Below are positions 51,568 to 63,269 of a stretch of DNA of 64,000 nt, piece after piece. The notes under the pieces were generated by a model, which was not told the origin of the DNA, did no database searches, and saw only the letters and a list, made by a program, of their open reading frames with translations. The DNA is taken from NCBI GenBank assembly GCA_026260175.1, contig JAKCWW010000576.1:1-64000 (forward strand), in the 5' to 3' direction. This DNA is from Reticulitermes lucifugus. Its lineage: Eukaryota > Arthropoda > Insecta > Blattodea > Rhinotermitidae. The stretch's first letter is position 1. Every line of letters begins with the position of its first letter. Both the position numbers and the translations under genes were made by a program.

Positions 51568-51855
51568 ATGGCCAGCAATTTCAGTATCCAGGAGATCCCG
51601 GTTCCAAACATCAGGTATCAGACCGACCTTCCTGGTCTGGCGTTCTCCTTTGTGCTTCCAGAGAAACGCTGTGATTGTGTATTAAATCTTGAGTGCCGGT
51701 CTCGGTGGGCTGTACGGACCTTTAATTCTTCTAATGCTCTCGGCCTCGGTGCACCGTATGTCCTTAATGCATTTAAGGGTAAGGGTACTATAAATTTAAA
51801 ACCCCTTCGTCCAGGGCAGGACACAACTGTCGCATTTTATGCCAACTTCAAATAA
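51568..51855 (+). CDS. Unrecognised 95-codon ORF with coding-like character
   Basis: I do not recognise this protein. ATG at 51568 (context CTTAATGG) opens a 95-codon frame, with an upstream in-frame stop at 51529. Against the AT-rich intron its codons are mixed and G/C-tolerant, with a balanced composition. Visible features are a hydrophobic patch GLAFSFVLP, three Cys at residues about 34-43, a Gly/Ala stretch near residue 60 and a C-terminal beta-like TVAFYANFK. No signal peptide or clear transmembrane segment is seen. An AATAAA follows about 49 bases after the stop. It lies on the same strand as the CELF gene in its long intron. It could be a nested intronless gene, a retrocopy exon, or a fragment of an integrated virus or transposon; nothing seen decides between these. 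Confidence 0.4.
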   Translation: MASNFSIQEIPVPNIRYQTDLPGLAFSFVLPEKRCDCVLNLECRSRWAVRTFNSSNALGLGAPYVLNAFKGKGTINLKPLRPGQDTTVAFYANFK

Positions 51856-51903
51856 TGCCGTATAAAAATATTAATGAAGTCTCGCTTCGTGTGCGAAACT
51901 TGA

Positions 51904-51909
51904 AATAAA
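51904..51909 (+). promoter_or_regulatory. Candidate polyadenylation signal after the 95-codon ORF
   Basis: AATAAA starts 49 bases after the stop codon of the 51568 ORF. Such hexamers are frequent in AT-rich DNA, so its position is only suggestive. Confidence 0.3.
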
Positions 51910-52469
51910 ACGAATCCAAAAAATTAAAGCAACAATTTAGTTGGAGAGATAGCGCGTCCTAATTAGGCGCCTGTTGCATCTCTTGTTCTTTCAATGTCGT
52001 CAGAATATACTGGCCTTTTTCAGATTTTGTCAGGCAGTGCGACATTAATTAATAAGATTTAAATTAACGTCTTGTTTATTTATTGATGTTACGCTTATAA
52101 AGTATGTTTAGAAGCAAAAATACGCTACAGTGTTTGAAGATTTATGCGCTCCGAAAACCCATTCCCCCTACGTTACATTTTTCTACTAGAAAATTGGGGT
52201 TAAATTGTTCGAAGTCTGCAGGAATGCATCTCTCGCATAAAATTCAACCAGACTGTAGTTGCTATTGAATCCGAGAGTCATTTAAGGTTGAAATATACGT
52301 GGACTACTTCCGTCTATTTCCTTTCCAACTCATGTGCTACTCCCATAGTATTCAACATTGAAACAACAACGTTAAGTAAAACAAGAGCGTCAGACTTCCT
52401 TCTTGTGAACGGTAACCACAAAATTATTGGCTACGTATTAGACCATGGAGTTCGAACCTCGACACAAGC

Positions 52470-52570
52470 ACGATTTTTCTCTTCCCCACCACGTCCAGAC
52501 GAGCTGTGTTGTCCAGCCAGCCTTCTGCCTGTTAGGTCCTGGGGAGTGTTCTCTCTGATAATGACGTAGG
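52470..52570 (+). mobile_element. SINE (family A) remnant
   Basis: TTTTTCTCTTCCCCACC, CGTCCAGACGAGCTGTG and CAGCCTTCTGCCTGTTAGG resemble the GATTTTCCGTACCCGTCC and CCAGCCTCCTATACAATGGG part of the 5.6 kb element. Both ends are lost. It underlies most of the C-terminal half of a 93-codon chance ORF. Confidence 0.4.
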
Positions 52571-52964
52571 ATTACGCGTAAGAAGCTGACTGTTTACGAC
52601 CAGATTATGACGAGGTGCAGAATGAACGGAACTTACATCCACTCCCCCCTGTCCCCCTGTGTATCTTCATGGCATGATGCTTACACGCAGAAACAGATTC
52701 TTCTGTTGTCTTCTTACCTCCGTCTATGATTGTCTGTCCATGGACCGTTTATTGTAGCTGTCTGCTCCGTGTAGGCGTGGAAACATAGGTATGTGTCGTA
52801 ATAGAAAAATAATCAGCAGTGATTTTATTGTTTGGTTGTTTGCATATGCAGTGGATGTGTTGTGCCACGGCTTGTTACGCATGCGTTGTTCCACTTTTAC
52901 TGTTATGATACCAACGCAACGCATTTCTCTGTCTGTTTTCGGCTGGACCTGTGGTTATCTTCAG

Positions 52965-53093
52965 AAGACAGAAAGCTGTTTGTGGGTATGCTTAGCAAGC
53001 AACAGACTGAAGAAGATGTACGCCAGTTGTTTGCTCCTTTTGGAACCATAGAAGAGTGCACAATTCTCAGAGGACCTGACGGTACCAGTAAAG
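52965..53093 (+). CDS. bru3: CELF/Bruno-family RNA-binding protein, 129-bp internal exon (start of RRM2)
   Basis: The exon completes a Glu codon begun in the previous exon and encodes [20 protein letters not shown] onward to GPDGTSK plus one base of Gly. KLFVGML is the RNP2 motif of RRM2; the EEDVRQLF helix and the IEECTILRG strand follow as in CELF3-6/bruno-3 proteins. RNP1 must lie in the next exon, not found in the window. The acceptor is TTATCTTCAG and the donor GTAAGC at 53094. It is a symmetric phase 1-1 exon of 43 codons, so skipping it keeps the frame while removing half of RRM2. The bruno-3 assignment over bruno-1/arrest rests on SKQQTEEDV and GPDGTSKG, which fit the CELF3-6 group. 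A Met inside LFVGML is not a start. Confidence 0.96.
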
Positions 53094-53308
53094 GTAAGCT
53101 CTATAAAAATAATAATAATTATTATTATATTATTTTCTGAATTCACTGTGGTTTAGCTGTAATTCAAGAAGTATGGGTCACTGACCCAGCTGTTATTCAT
53201 TATTCTTCTGAAGAATTTCTAGCTGTACGGCATGTGTTCAATGTAACTGCTTTCTGTTTTAGACTGTTATTATTATTATTTTTTTATAATTATTGTTGTT
53301 TCATATTT

Positions 53309-53737
53309 CCTATCTTGGAAGTCGTGTTTTAGAATTGAGGTCCTATCTTGGAAGTCATGTTTTAGAATTGAGGTCNNNNNNNNNNNNNNNNNNNNNNNNN
53401 NNNNNNNNNNNNNNNNNNNNNNNNNNNNNNNNNNNNNNNNNNNNNNNNNNNNNNNNNNNNNNNNNNNNNNNNNNNNNNNNNNNNNNNNNNNNNNNNNNNN
53501 NNNNNNNNNNNNNNNNNNNNNNNNNNNNNNNNNNNNNNNNNNNNNNNNNNNNNNNNNNNNNNNNNNNNNNNNNNNNNNNNNNNNNNNNNNNNNNNNNNNN
53601 NNNNNNNNNNNNNNNNNNNNNNNNNNNNNNNNNNNNNNNNNNNNNNNNNNNNNNNNNNNNAGAATTGAGGTCCTATCTTGGAAGTCGTGTTTGAGAATTG
53701 AGGTCCTATCTTGGAAGTCGTGTTTTAGAATTGAGGA
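53309..53737. repeat. 33-bp minisatellite containing a 285-N gap
   Basis: Two full units (53309-53341, 53342-53374) precede the gap at 53376-53660, and one partial and two full units (53672-53704, 53705-53737) follow. The unit starts CCTATCTTGGAAGTCGTG and ends AGAATTGAGGT. The array is 215 bases past the CELF donor site. Copy number is unknown because of the gap. The 33-bp period keeps a frame open, which yields a spurious repeat ORF. Confidence 0.9.
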
Positions 53738-54017
53738 CCCGAAACCGGGTTATCTCGGAACTTTTCGTATTTTCCTTATACCTCACATGGAGCTGCAGAC
53801 AGTACCTTATACACTACGACTGCCTCCTCATTTGTGTTGTCCCCATTCTACGCTAATAGCTACAGCAGATGAGACGTCGTTAAATAGGTCACGAAAATGT
53901 TTATTTAGGTTTTTAAAAATTATGTGCCTTTGTTTGCTGCATTTACATGAATTTTTAACAATGAAATTACTGGCTATTTGTTTATAATAGGTTTTAAATG
54001 TCAAAATTCCATACGGC

Positions 54018-54038
54018 AGGCCAGGCCAGGCCAGGCCG
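54018..54038. repeat. (GGCCA)n short tandem repeat
   Basis: Four tandem CAGGC/GGCCA units in otherwise AT-rich DNA. Confidence 0.6.
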
Positions 54039-54499
54039 ATTTGCAGTTAGCACATGCAGCTTGCATTGACCGGACAGTGGTGTGTCATAACAAGAGAGTA
54101 CCCTTAAAAACGTAGGTTTTAGAATTACTGATGTTTATACATTTTCCTTGCAGTTTATTTTGTTATGGAATGTACTCGTAGTTGTATACATTTTGGTGTA
54201 CTAGAAAAATTTAATCGGTAAATAGACCAAATGAAGCAAAAAGCCTTAACACTCCCGTATAAAATATTATTCCGGAGCAAGACTAAGGATAAGCATGAAC
54301 TTTTCCTTAAACGATTTACCCGTTTTCTGTTTTCATGAGTATAGCAATAGTATAGTCGTCAGCTACGGCCATGTTTTCTTTTGAGGTACACAGTTTATAA
54401 TATTGCACCCAGTCGTCGAGTTTAACCTGTACCCAAGTCCGCAATGATTCTGATGACACACAACATTTATTCTTGAAGTGTATTAAACACAGACCTGTG

Positions 54500-54725
54500 G
54501 GGGTTGCCTTTCAGGGTTTAGGTCCGGAAAATGTGGTAACCATGGCCACCTATAGACAGAATGTGGTAACCATGGCCACCTATAGACAGAATTTGGTAAC
54601 CATGGCCACCTATAGGCAAAATGTCCAGGGCAATGAATGTTGATAATACGATTATTAAATGGCTTATTAAGGGCATCCATAATTGTATTCCCTCTATGTA
54701 GTCGAGCTCCATCCTATTGTAAGAA
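54500..54725 (-). pseudogene. Mariner-type transposase catalytic fragment with internal tandem duplication
   Basis: On - the frame reads a stop then DGARLHRGNTIMDALNKPFN, NRIINIHCPGHFAYRW, and ends in WLPHFPDLNP. The DGAPPH-, NRVI- and PDLNP motifs of mariner-type transposases are in their usual order; the Asp residues in DGA and PDL are the second and third catalytic positions and are kept. Between them a 10-residue segment (YRWPWLPHSV type) is present three times owing to a 30-bp duplication. The N-terminal half is missing, so it cannot be active. Confidence 0.6.
54529..54622. repeat. 30-bp tandem repeat, three copies
   Basis: Units of TGGTAACCATGGCCACCTAT followed by AGACAGAAT, spaced 30 bases, with few differences. 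They lie inside the transposase fragment and keep its frame. Confidence 0.85.
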
Positions 54726-56121
54726 CGCTTCCTAGGTTTCCCTCACATGTCACTATGTTAAAAATGTGAACCAATAATTCCCGGTGACACATTCTCCCAA
54801 TTCTACGGTGGAAAGTATAAAAATTTATTTATTTTCAGCGGTTCAGTTAATGCATGGAATTTAGACTGGATCGTCCTTACTGTTCGAAACTATGCCATCT
54901 GAAGGACAAAGATGTATCTGAATACACGTTTTAACTTAAAGGAGATTTGTTTGAAGAAGGAAAGGGGAGGTGCGAAATTGTAAAGGAAAGGCAAAGAGGG
55001 GATAGTGGATGAAGACATGAAATAAATAATCCCATTTCAATCTCAGAGTGACCTCTACACTAGTAAAATAAGAATTATCTGTAAAGAACGCCGACATTCG
55101 AATTTAATGTTGTTTGAACAAAAAAACTGCTACCACTCTTCAAGCATTGGGATAACGTAGAACAAATAAATGTTAATTGAATGTTATTTTTTAACTTGTC
55201 GGATTGCATGGCATGCACGTTTTGTGCCGCCAGTTATACCACTCTTAACTCTTGTAAAGCCGTGCATTAGTAGGACAGGACCAGTTAACATAACAAATAA
55301 TTGCTATTTACCTCTGCAGTGTTAAAGTTCTTCAAATGGAAACGAAGTAATGCACCGTGCTCATAAGGAGAACTACCACTGGAAGCTGCAACTCCGTATT
55401 TGTTCACAGAGAAACCTTGTATCTCTCAATTTACGGGATTTAACTATGGTATTTTCTAATATTTCGCCTTCTTGCCTACTGCGCTCAATTTTAAAGCGAC
55501 TGAAGGGAAATTAATTAGTATTTACCTTCCGAGTGTCCTGGAAAGTCTTAAGTGGGAGGTATAAAAGAACAAAAAGGAAATATTGTTACCTTAAGATAAC
55601 CTGTAAAAGCTCAGGAACTCCGAAGCAAAAGTAATTAAATTCCACTTTGAAGTGGAATACATTTTACAAGTAGTTAATCAGATTTTGATTTCAAACTGTA
55701 ATACAATTTCCAGCACGTAGGTGGCGGGCATATAAAAAATCCCAAAGGCAATCTAGGATGGAGTGAAGGTAACGCTTTGTTTTTCAAGCAATACTTCTTT
55801 TAAGCGTATTTAGCACATATAAACATCTGCGCTAGTGTTGTCAAACGTCTAATGAGCTCGCATTTCGTTACAATACTCCTACACGTTTCTCTCTTTCATC
55901 ATTAACTTCAAACTTAGATGTACGTACAATATTAGGAACCCAGACAGATAATGGTCGTCTGTTTCCTCGAAAACGTACACATGCTTTTATACTACTTCAG
56001 AAACACTATGGTTATATGTTTGAAGAACGTTTCAAACTATTTAATAAACGTAAACTAAGCTCTTTATTTAAATAACTTGTTTCACAATTCGATTCCATGT
56101 CGCGTGCTTGACTATATTGTT

Positions 56122-56349
56122 ATTCATTCTGTAGTCTATCTTACGACAGGTCCGTAGCCTCTTCCAAAGCGAGTTCTCCACATGGTGCTATCTAGTGCTT
56201 CCTCTTTCAATTTCGTGTATCTTCTCTTTTCCTTAAGATCATCCAGTAGCTGCTTACGCCTTCTTCCTCGTCTTCCCGTCATTTCGATCCTTCACTTTCC
56301 TTCAATCACGTGTTTCAGAAGGCAATTTCTACGCACGATGTGACCAGAT
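56122..56349 (-). pseudogene. LINE (RTE-like) 3' fragment
   Basis: Closely matches the 27990 fragment and fills the region missing there. On - it encodes the HV-IEGK, RRGRRRKQLLDDLKE-type and RFGRGYGPVV-type end of the LINE, and finishes at the same point (GTAAGATAGACTACAGAAT on -). It is 5'-truncated at 56349, a typical dead-on-arrival LINE copy. Confidence 0.75.
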
Positions 56350-57344
56350 TGTTACTGCGGTCCATAAAATATGGTAGGGGTTATACACCACTGAACCAAA
56401 AGCCCACAATTGGTCATGATCCTAAGTCGGTTCCATTCACCTCTCATCTTCAAAACCCCTCTCCCAAAAGTTATTAATATCATCCCATCTGCTCCACAGT
56501 CTTATAAAAGTACTGCTCACCAAACGTCCTGTATATCTTCTTCAGCTTTCCCCACAATAACCACATTCCAGTCATAGATAACTGGCTGGATGCAGAAGGC
56601 TGTTCCATTACGGCTGGGAATTTCTTAGCCAATTGAACCGATGGCAACTTCTCGAAGACTTTGCTCCATGTAGTAAGTTATGGAGTTGATAACATGCAGC
56701 AAAACAAATAAGTCAACATGCAGTTGCAACTTCGTACACTTTATGTTTTGAGGTTCAGTTTTACGGTGTGACATTTCTTCGGACAGTTTAAGTCTTCCTC
56801 TGCACCACACTGCGTTTCGCTTGGCCATAAAACAGACTTAATTTCGAAGTTCATTGTCTGAAGTGTTGTTTCGTATTATATATGAAGGGTGATGAAATGT
56901 AACGATGTGCTGGAAGTCCAGTATATTTACACCAAATTTAAAGTTCCGGGCTCAGGTACCGGAACCTTGCCTCTTGGCTGCTTAAATAAAGGCGATTTTA
57001 TGGACAAATTATGTGTATTACTGTATATTGTGTTCATATTCACAATGGCTGCAGTTTCGTTAACTGCCGGAAGATTATAGCTGCTTTGAGAATTCACTGT
57101 ATTTATGTCCACAGGTGTCAGCCTCAGCCAAATGAACCCAATCCACACCTTTACAGGCTTTTCTAAATTATCGGGTTTAAAATTGTCCCCCTCTCTCTAA
57201 TAATAGTTCCAAATAATATAACGAAACGTAACACACTTCAAGTATTCAGTAACAAACAATACAGCTGTTAGAAGACAGCAGAATCTCATAAGATAATTTA
57301 TACATTTATATGTGTATACTTCCACAGTGGTTCGACAGCATGAT

Positions 57345-57636
57345 TTTTTTTTGTGGTGAAGGACCCCGCAGCAGATGGATGCTACGGACGTACCGCAGCC
57401 TTAAGGCTTCTTGTGCAACCCTGTCATTAAGATGAAATATGGTCATTTTTTTTCATTTTTCCAAGTAATGGAGCACCGGTGGAATGAAATTGATAGGGGA
57501 AAACCGAAGTACTCGAGGAAAAATCTGTCCCAGTGCCACTTTGTTCACCACAAATCCCACATGGACTGACCCGCGGTCGAACCCGGGCCTCCACGGTGGG
57601 AGGCCGGCGACTAACCGCCTGAGCCATGGCACGGCC
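57345..57636 (-). mobile_element. tRNA-derived SINE (family B), intact, with 10-bp target duplication
   Basis: On - it starts GGCCGTGCCATGGCTCAGG, has a B-box-like GGGTTCGACCGC, and ends in an A-rich run adjoining the insertion site (T-rich on + at 57345-57352). The perfect 10-mer ACAGCATGAT flanks it at 57335-57344 and 57637-57646. It is the best preserved of the family B copies. Confidence 0.85.
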
Positions 57637-58644
57637 ACAGCATGATGTTACCTTCAGAGGTAACGTTTGCTTTAAAGAAACGCTAATGAAAATCGTCGCG
57701 TTTTAATTACACATAAAATATAAAAATTTAACTCATTTCGCTGTATATTTAATTTTATTTGATCCCTGTAAAGAGAGATGTAATTTTATGTAATATCACA
57801 AAACCATAAAATGACATTTTCGCTTAAAAATATAAAATACAGTTGAATTGTAAGGACTATAACGTTTACCTTAAATACTTGACCCATCCGGAAATGTAAG
57901 GCTGGTTTTATTAACATTCCACTTAAAGGGAAATTTACCCGCTAATATGCCAACGTTCTGTCGAAACAAGTTATGTTTATAAACATCAACGTAGAAGTGG
58001 TTTTATAAGAATTATCTATTTTCTTATTAGCTGCGTGAGAGGGTTTCATTGCTGGTTTACAATACAAAATATAGTGATGATATCTGAAAAATATTTACAA
58101 GTATTTAGTAGAACTCTCAGAGTCATGAACTTTGAGTAAAAATATTTGAAATCTGAGGTCGTACCTCAGAGTAAATGCCCATTCTCTATGCAAAAACCAG
58201 TCTAATAAAGCTGTAGACAGAAATAGTCGCTGTTAGTTCCAAGAATAGTTTGAATATATACATTCACTCTGTAACACGCAGATTTTTTCTTCATTTTAGA
58301 TTGGTGGTACGCTTAGTAACCATTGTGCTTTAAAGGATTAGAATGGCGTAATTCAATATTATATTTATTAAATTTATATGTATTTATATGTCAGTAATTC
58401 CGGCTTCAAGCAGAACTGTCACAACTGCTTTTTAACTACGTTCACTGCAGTTAGAAGTAACTACTCATAGTGTTATTTCTACAACTTTGTCCTATATGTA
58501 ATTATTCGCCTTCGTCATTTTACGAACTTAGACTAGATCTCAGTGATTGCATTGTTATTCAGTATTCTACACTTCTTTTTGTCAAAATTCAATGACAAGC
58601 AACGTTGCAGGATAAAGGGAAATTCTTTAGTTTAGAAGTTTGCT

Positions 58645-58755
58645 GTCTTCTGGGATCTTACCCTGAAGATGGAAGCACCATTCCTGCTCGAAATGTCTGT
58701 AACTATTTACGAGTCGACGCAATGTAACATCTCATAAGACCTGAATCTTCAGAAG
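58645..58755 (+). repeat. Best-preserved hammerhead-like motif
   Basis: CTGAAGA at 58663-58669, a stem II region with AGC/GCT pairing, GAAA at 58690-58693, then a 2-bp helix III closed by GUCU and a GUA site (GAAATGTCTGTAA). Upstream GTCTTCTGGGATCTTA pairs imperfectly with downstream TAACATCTCATAAGAC, giving a long interrupted helix I. All parts of a type I hammerhead are present in order. Whether it self-cleaves is unknown. Confidence 0.6.
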
Positions 58756-59659
58756 CATCGCTGTGAGAAGCACAAGTCCCTTCTTAAGCCCTGCTGTACA
58801 CGTAATCATAAATACAATCTGGATGCCATAAATGCTAGAAAGTGCTGTATGTTTATTTAAATTCTTCTACCGTTTGTTCGTTGTTTAGAAATGGCTGGAA
58901 GGTTTCAGAAGAATGTGCTGATAGAGCTACTTTTGGTTATATAGAATACTCCATCATATATCCTTCATCTTCCTATATGCTTAACCCAGGAAGTTCGTGA
59001 ATTTTGAAGCAAGAGAAGAAATTTTTCCCCAAGACTGCTATAGTAGCTGAGTTAGTAAAGTCTATTTTAGTCCTAACCCTTGCTCCTCTGTCTCCCTTCT
59101 TCTATCATCTTTGCATCTTAAGCTGAGAACTTTCCAATCTTGAGGTTTTATAACATGACGGAAGCCATCAGAAGCAAGCGTAATCGGTAATCGGGTAAGC
59201 TCTTCATCCTACCGAGTTTTCTTTCTCAGGCATGTCTTCATCATGTCTTCTTTCTCTTGCTTTCATATTACCTCTGCCTCTGCTTACTGTTCTATTTTAA
59301 AGAATTTTTCAGTCATGTATTCCACAGTTTTCTCCTCATCCTCAAAACGTTCCCTTGGTTAATAAAGCCCCACATCGTTATTTACTAAAGGCACTGAATT
59401 TCTAATATCCAACGCCTGGCACTGTCTCGTGAAGTAGCACACCACCGCCCACAACCACCCGCTCAGAAATGTGTAACCAAATCCATAAATCTTATTTAGA
59501 AGGTAACACGCCGTCAGCTGGTCAAGAAAGTCTCCGCATTTTATCGAACTAAAGCTGATTTCCGTGTTTATACGAGCCTAACGCTGGATCTTGTACTGAG
59601 CCAGATGAATCCAATCTACGGCCTCATATTCTGACACTAATACAAAATAAATTTTGTTG

Positions 59660-59775
59660 TCGTGTCGAATATGGCGTCATGTATTCTGGTAGATAGGCAC
59701 TAACGTTTCGGGAGAAAGTTCTGCTTCTTTCTTTATGGCAGTCATGAAGACAGCACACTTTATCATCACTGCCGA
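59660..59775 (-). repeat. Possible further hammerhead-like repeat
   Basis: On - the sequence carries CCCGAAACGTTAGTGCCTAT followed by CTACCAGAATACATGACG, a flank style seen with such motifs. The CUGANGA box is not recognisable and the base after helix III is G, which is not permitted for cleavage. Very weak. Confidence 0.25.
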
Positions 59776-60720
59776 TAGAACGTCATGTCTTGTAAGGTGA
59801 AGGGTCATGTATTGATTACTCCTCGTAAGCCATGAAATATGTTCCAAACGCACAAACAGAATTCACTATGTTCAAATGCTGAATGACTAAGTGAAAATAT
59901 TAACAGATATGGCGATTATAAGTCGAGGAAAATTCCTGTCGCTGTGTGTGCCTATAGGTCACATTTAACAAAAGAAATAAAATTGCCTATTAGTTTCATG
60001 CTTGTCGTTGGATAAGTCACATCTCCTAAATTAATTAATCATTTTCAAGAATGACAGCTTCGGTGCAGCGTTTGTAAACCGAGTCAGTTTGAAAATAACG
60101 GCAAATGATGCGTTCACAAATCATCAAACAACAGTAAGACATCTTTGTGTGACATACCGTTGTGATATACAAGACAGTATGCCAATCTAAGAATTATCGT
60201 GCATAGGTTTTCTTGGCCTATGTGCAGTGTCTAAGTTCGGCTTTCGGGTGAAACGCTCTGGTCATTGCTATTGCAGTGTACGTCGAAACAGTGGAACGGC
60301 TTGAACATACGAGGTACATCACTAAAGCACGAAAGCCCAGTTACTCATCCCACGAATCTTAGATCCTACAGTGACAAGAACCCTTGTAAGCTTACAGCAT
60401 CCGTTGTTAGTTTTACTGTTATTATTGACGAGGACCCCAAAATAGAACAAAAATGAACTAGCATTCGTAGTCGTGCCGTTACTGTCATAATGATCATTTA
60501 GCCTGTCTTACTGTCATGAATGCAGCTGTTATTATTATCATATTAATTAACATAACTTACAATAAACCAAACAATCGTTCGTCAAACAACTATATATTTA
60601 AAAGTCTTAGTTTTAACATCTTTATTGTTGTTATAATCACGTTGTCAACAACATAATTATCATCATATTATAGCATTATTAGGCTAATTTCCGTTGGGTC
60701 AGTTGTCCTCTCCTTCTCCA

Positions 60721-60744
60721 CATCATCATCATCATCATCATCAT
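60721..60744. repeat. (CAT)n microsatellite
   Basis: Eight CAT units in AT-rich DNA; ATT runs follow at about 60825-60860. Confidence 0.8.
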
Positions 60745-63269
60745 TTGATTTGACTCAGTAATATAGCGTATATTGTACTTGAGACCCCATAAAATCATAT
60801 CGCTAAGATTTATTATTTTATTATAATTATTATTATTATTACAATTATTATTATAATTACTGCTGACTTCTAGAGCACAGTTTGTTTTCCGTCACTCACA
60901 TTCCATGTTACTGTGGTACTGCAGTAAGTATTAACTATCCTTATCTTGGTTTACGGCGTTCTCCTTTCAGACGTTAATCGTCTTTTATTTCTTTTAACTT
61001 CTAAAAAAATCGTTTAATGCCTTCTTTTTCATTTCCTTTTTTGGCATTGATGTTGTGATTTGTTGTTGTCTGTTCATATTTGTGCTGTATTTGTAATTGT
61101 CTACTAGACTGTTGAGTCATCACATAAATAAATAAATAGTCAAATCTTTGCTACATTAACCGATGGCTTTCGTCCACGACTGAGCATTCTTGGCAGGCTG
61201 AAGCATGTTCTTTCGATGAGCCGTCTTGTGGCTGTATCAGCTAGATACCGTTTCTAAAATCTACACCACCAATATCGCAGTTTCGTTCGCTGTCTCAAGA
61301 AATCGATAGCAAATGATTTAAGAGACTGAGGAAGAAACAAGAGCAGAAGCACAGAAGTGCAATTTGGAGTTACGTAATTTTTACTGATGAAAACAGTTTG
61401 TGCCACTAGAATCAGATAAATTTGCTAATATGCAATGTACCATATTTGTTACTTCTTTCAGAGAACGTATGATTAAAAAATAACTGAATATTTTATATGA
61501 ATAATATTAACTGTTGGATCATGCTTAAAAATGAGTCATGATATTTCGAAGTATAATTGTTTTATAATGCTTATACGTATATGGCAATTAACACAGCCAC
61601 TCGAATCGCAAGTCGGAAAGGAAGACAATAGTTACAAAACATAATCAAGTACAAAGAAGGTAATTCCTGTCATTGTACGGCACGTTAATTTTACCAACAG
61701 ACCGGTTAGTTTATTCCTGCCATATACTCACTATATATGTCACCCTTCTCTGTATCGTGGCCTTTTAATATTCTAATAGAAATGACACTCTATTTGAAGC
61801 CAGCCGTGTTGCCCACGAAATGTTCTGACATCGAACATTAATGTAATTACGGAGCCTTCATATTCACTTTTAACTGTATAAGGAAAACCAGTCATGAGCT
61901 TTAGTAATGTTTGAAACTTCAGCACAGGTTATAATAATGAACAAGGTGCGAGTTTACCGTTCAGTATTAAATACATTAAAAACAGCTTAATCGATAAAAT
62001 TCTGTAACTTAATAGTATTGACTTTTTGATATTGCGAATTGTTCTAGTTCTGGGGCAATAAATCCTATTCTTCACGCACGCAATCTTAGGCCTGTATATA
62101 AATTCCTTTATTTCATTTTTCTCTTCTTCACCCTTTTCTTTCACTTTTTGTGGTAGGTTGTCATAACCAGTTTTATAGGAAATTATTTGTGAGACACAAG
62201 CTTAGCCTTATATCCCTGGCGCATTTGCTGTGATATTTGTTCCGCATTTTAAATTCGTGAATGCTAGCTTTTTCATGTCCGTTACACAGACTGATTACTG
62301 ACAATGTCGTTACTTGATAATCGAGATGTCCTTTCAAATGAGAATTGTCATGTAAATTTAGTTCTGATTCTCGCGGTTTACGAATAAATCATGACGTGAT
62401 GTAACAGTACAAGTATTTCGATAAAGTGTGCATCGAAGAATTTACAACAAATATTCAAAGCGAACACTCTCAGCTGTTAATACACATCTTGGCACGTCTG
62501 TATATCGTTTATTTTCAACGGTCGTCTTACTGGTGGTATTTAGTTGCAAAATCTGCAGAACGAACTGCCACATATGCACCGTTGTTAGTACAATTTGCCT
62601 TTGTACATTAGTGCAACACGGCGCAGTGATCACTCATTTTAGCTCTGCAATGAGAACATCTCGATTATCGCTTTCGTTGTCAATGGATTGGTCGTGGTGG
62701 TCAAGAACATTGGTCATATGATCTCCAGACCTAAGCTTGCTAGACTGTTCTCTATAAGGAGGCATGGAGGTGTCACATACCAAAAGAAATTTAAATACAT
62801 GTTGCATTGCTCCGTCGCATTGGGATGCTGCAAACCGTGTAGAGGACATTCCTAGCAAAGTGATGCAAGCTGCACGCTCGATTCACAGACTTGCCAGGAT
62901 GTGTGGTGAGGCTTTAGGTGATCATTTAGAATTTCATTGTAAATTTAGAAATAAGAATTTATCTGAAGATGTTCGCTTATCCTTTCTGTGACATTCAGGT
63001 AATAACAAACCCGAAACGCTGAATGATCAGGCCTGTGCATCTGTGACATATCTGACTGGAAAAGACGTCAGAAATAAGATACTTCATTTACGGTACTAAG
63101 TCATGAATCGCTCTTAATATAACGTAAAACTGGTGATTTAAAGCAAAACACTTATAAATACGAATATTTTCAATGTCTTCCCGCCGTTTACTGTACGAAC
63201 AAATCACCTTTTAAATAAACAGAACTAAAGATAGAAGGATGATCGCGTTGTGTACTGTGACGTCATGGA

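Larger units (their letters stand above)
25543..52964 (+). other. 27.4-kb intron between the two CELF exons
   Basis: Bounded by GTGAGC at the 5' end and TTATCTTCAG at the 3' end. Both flanking exons belong to one protein and their phases agree (1 to 1). The interior is AT-rich with the transposon remnants listed separately. Stretches at 28.3-31.1, 31.6-33.8, 35.5-37.4, 38.3-46.3 and 46.8-51.2 kb show only short chance ORFs, simple repeats and no exon I can support. Alternative exons cannot be excluded. Confidence 0.88.

Noticed and set aside
62428-62991. Several overlapping ORFs of 61-97 codons on both strands
   Set aside because: They overlap in multiple frames and none resembles a known protein or the missing CELF exons.
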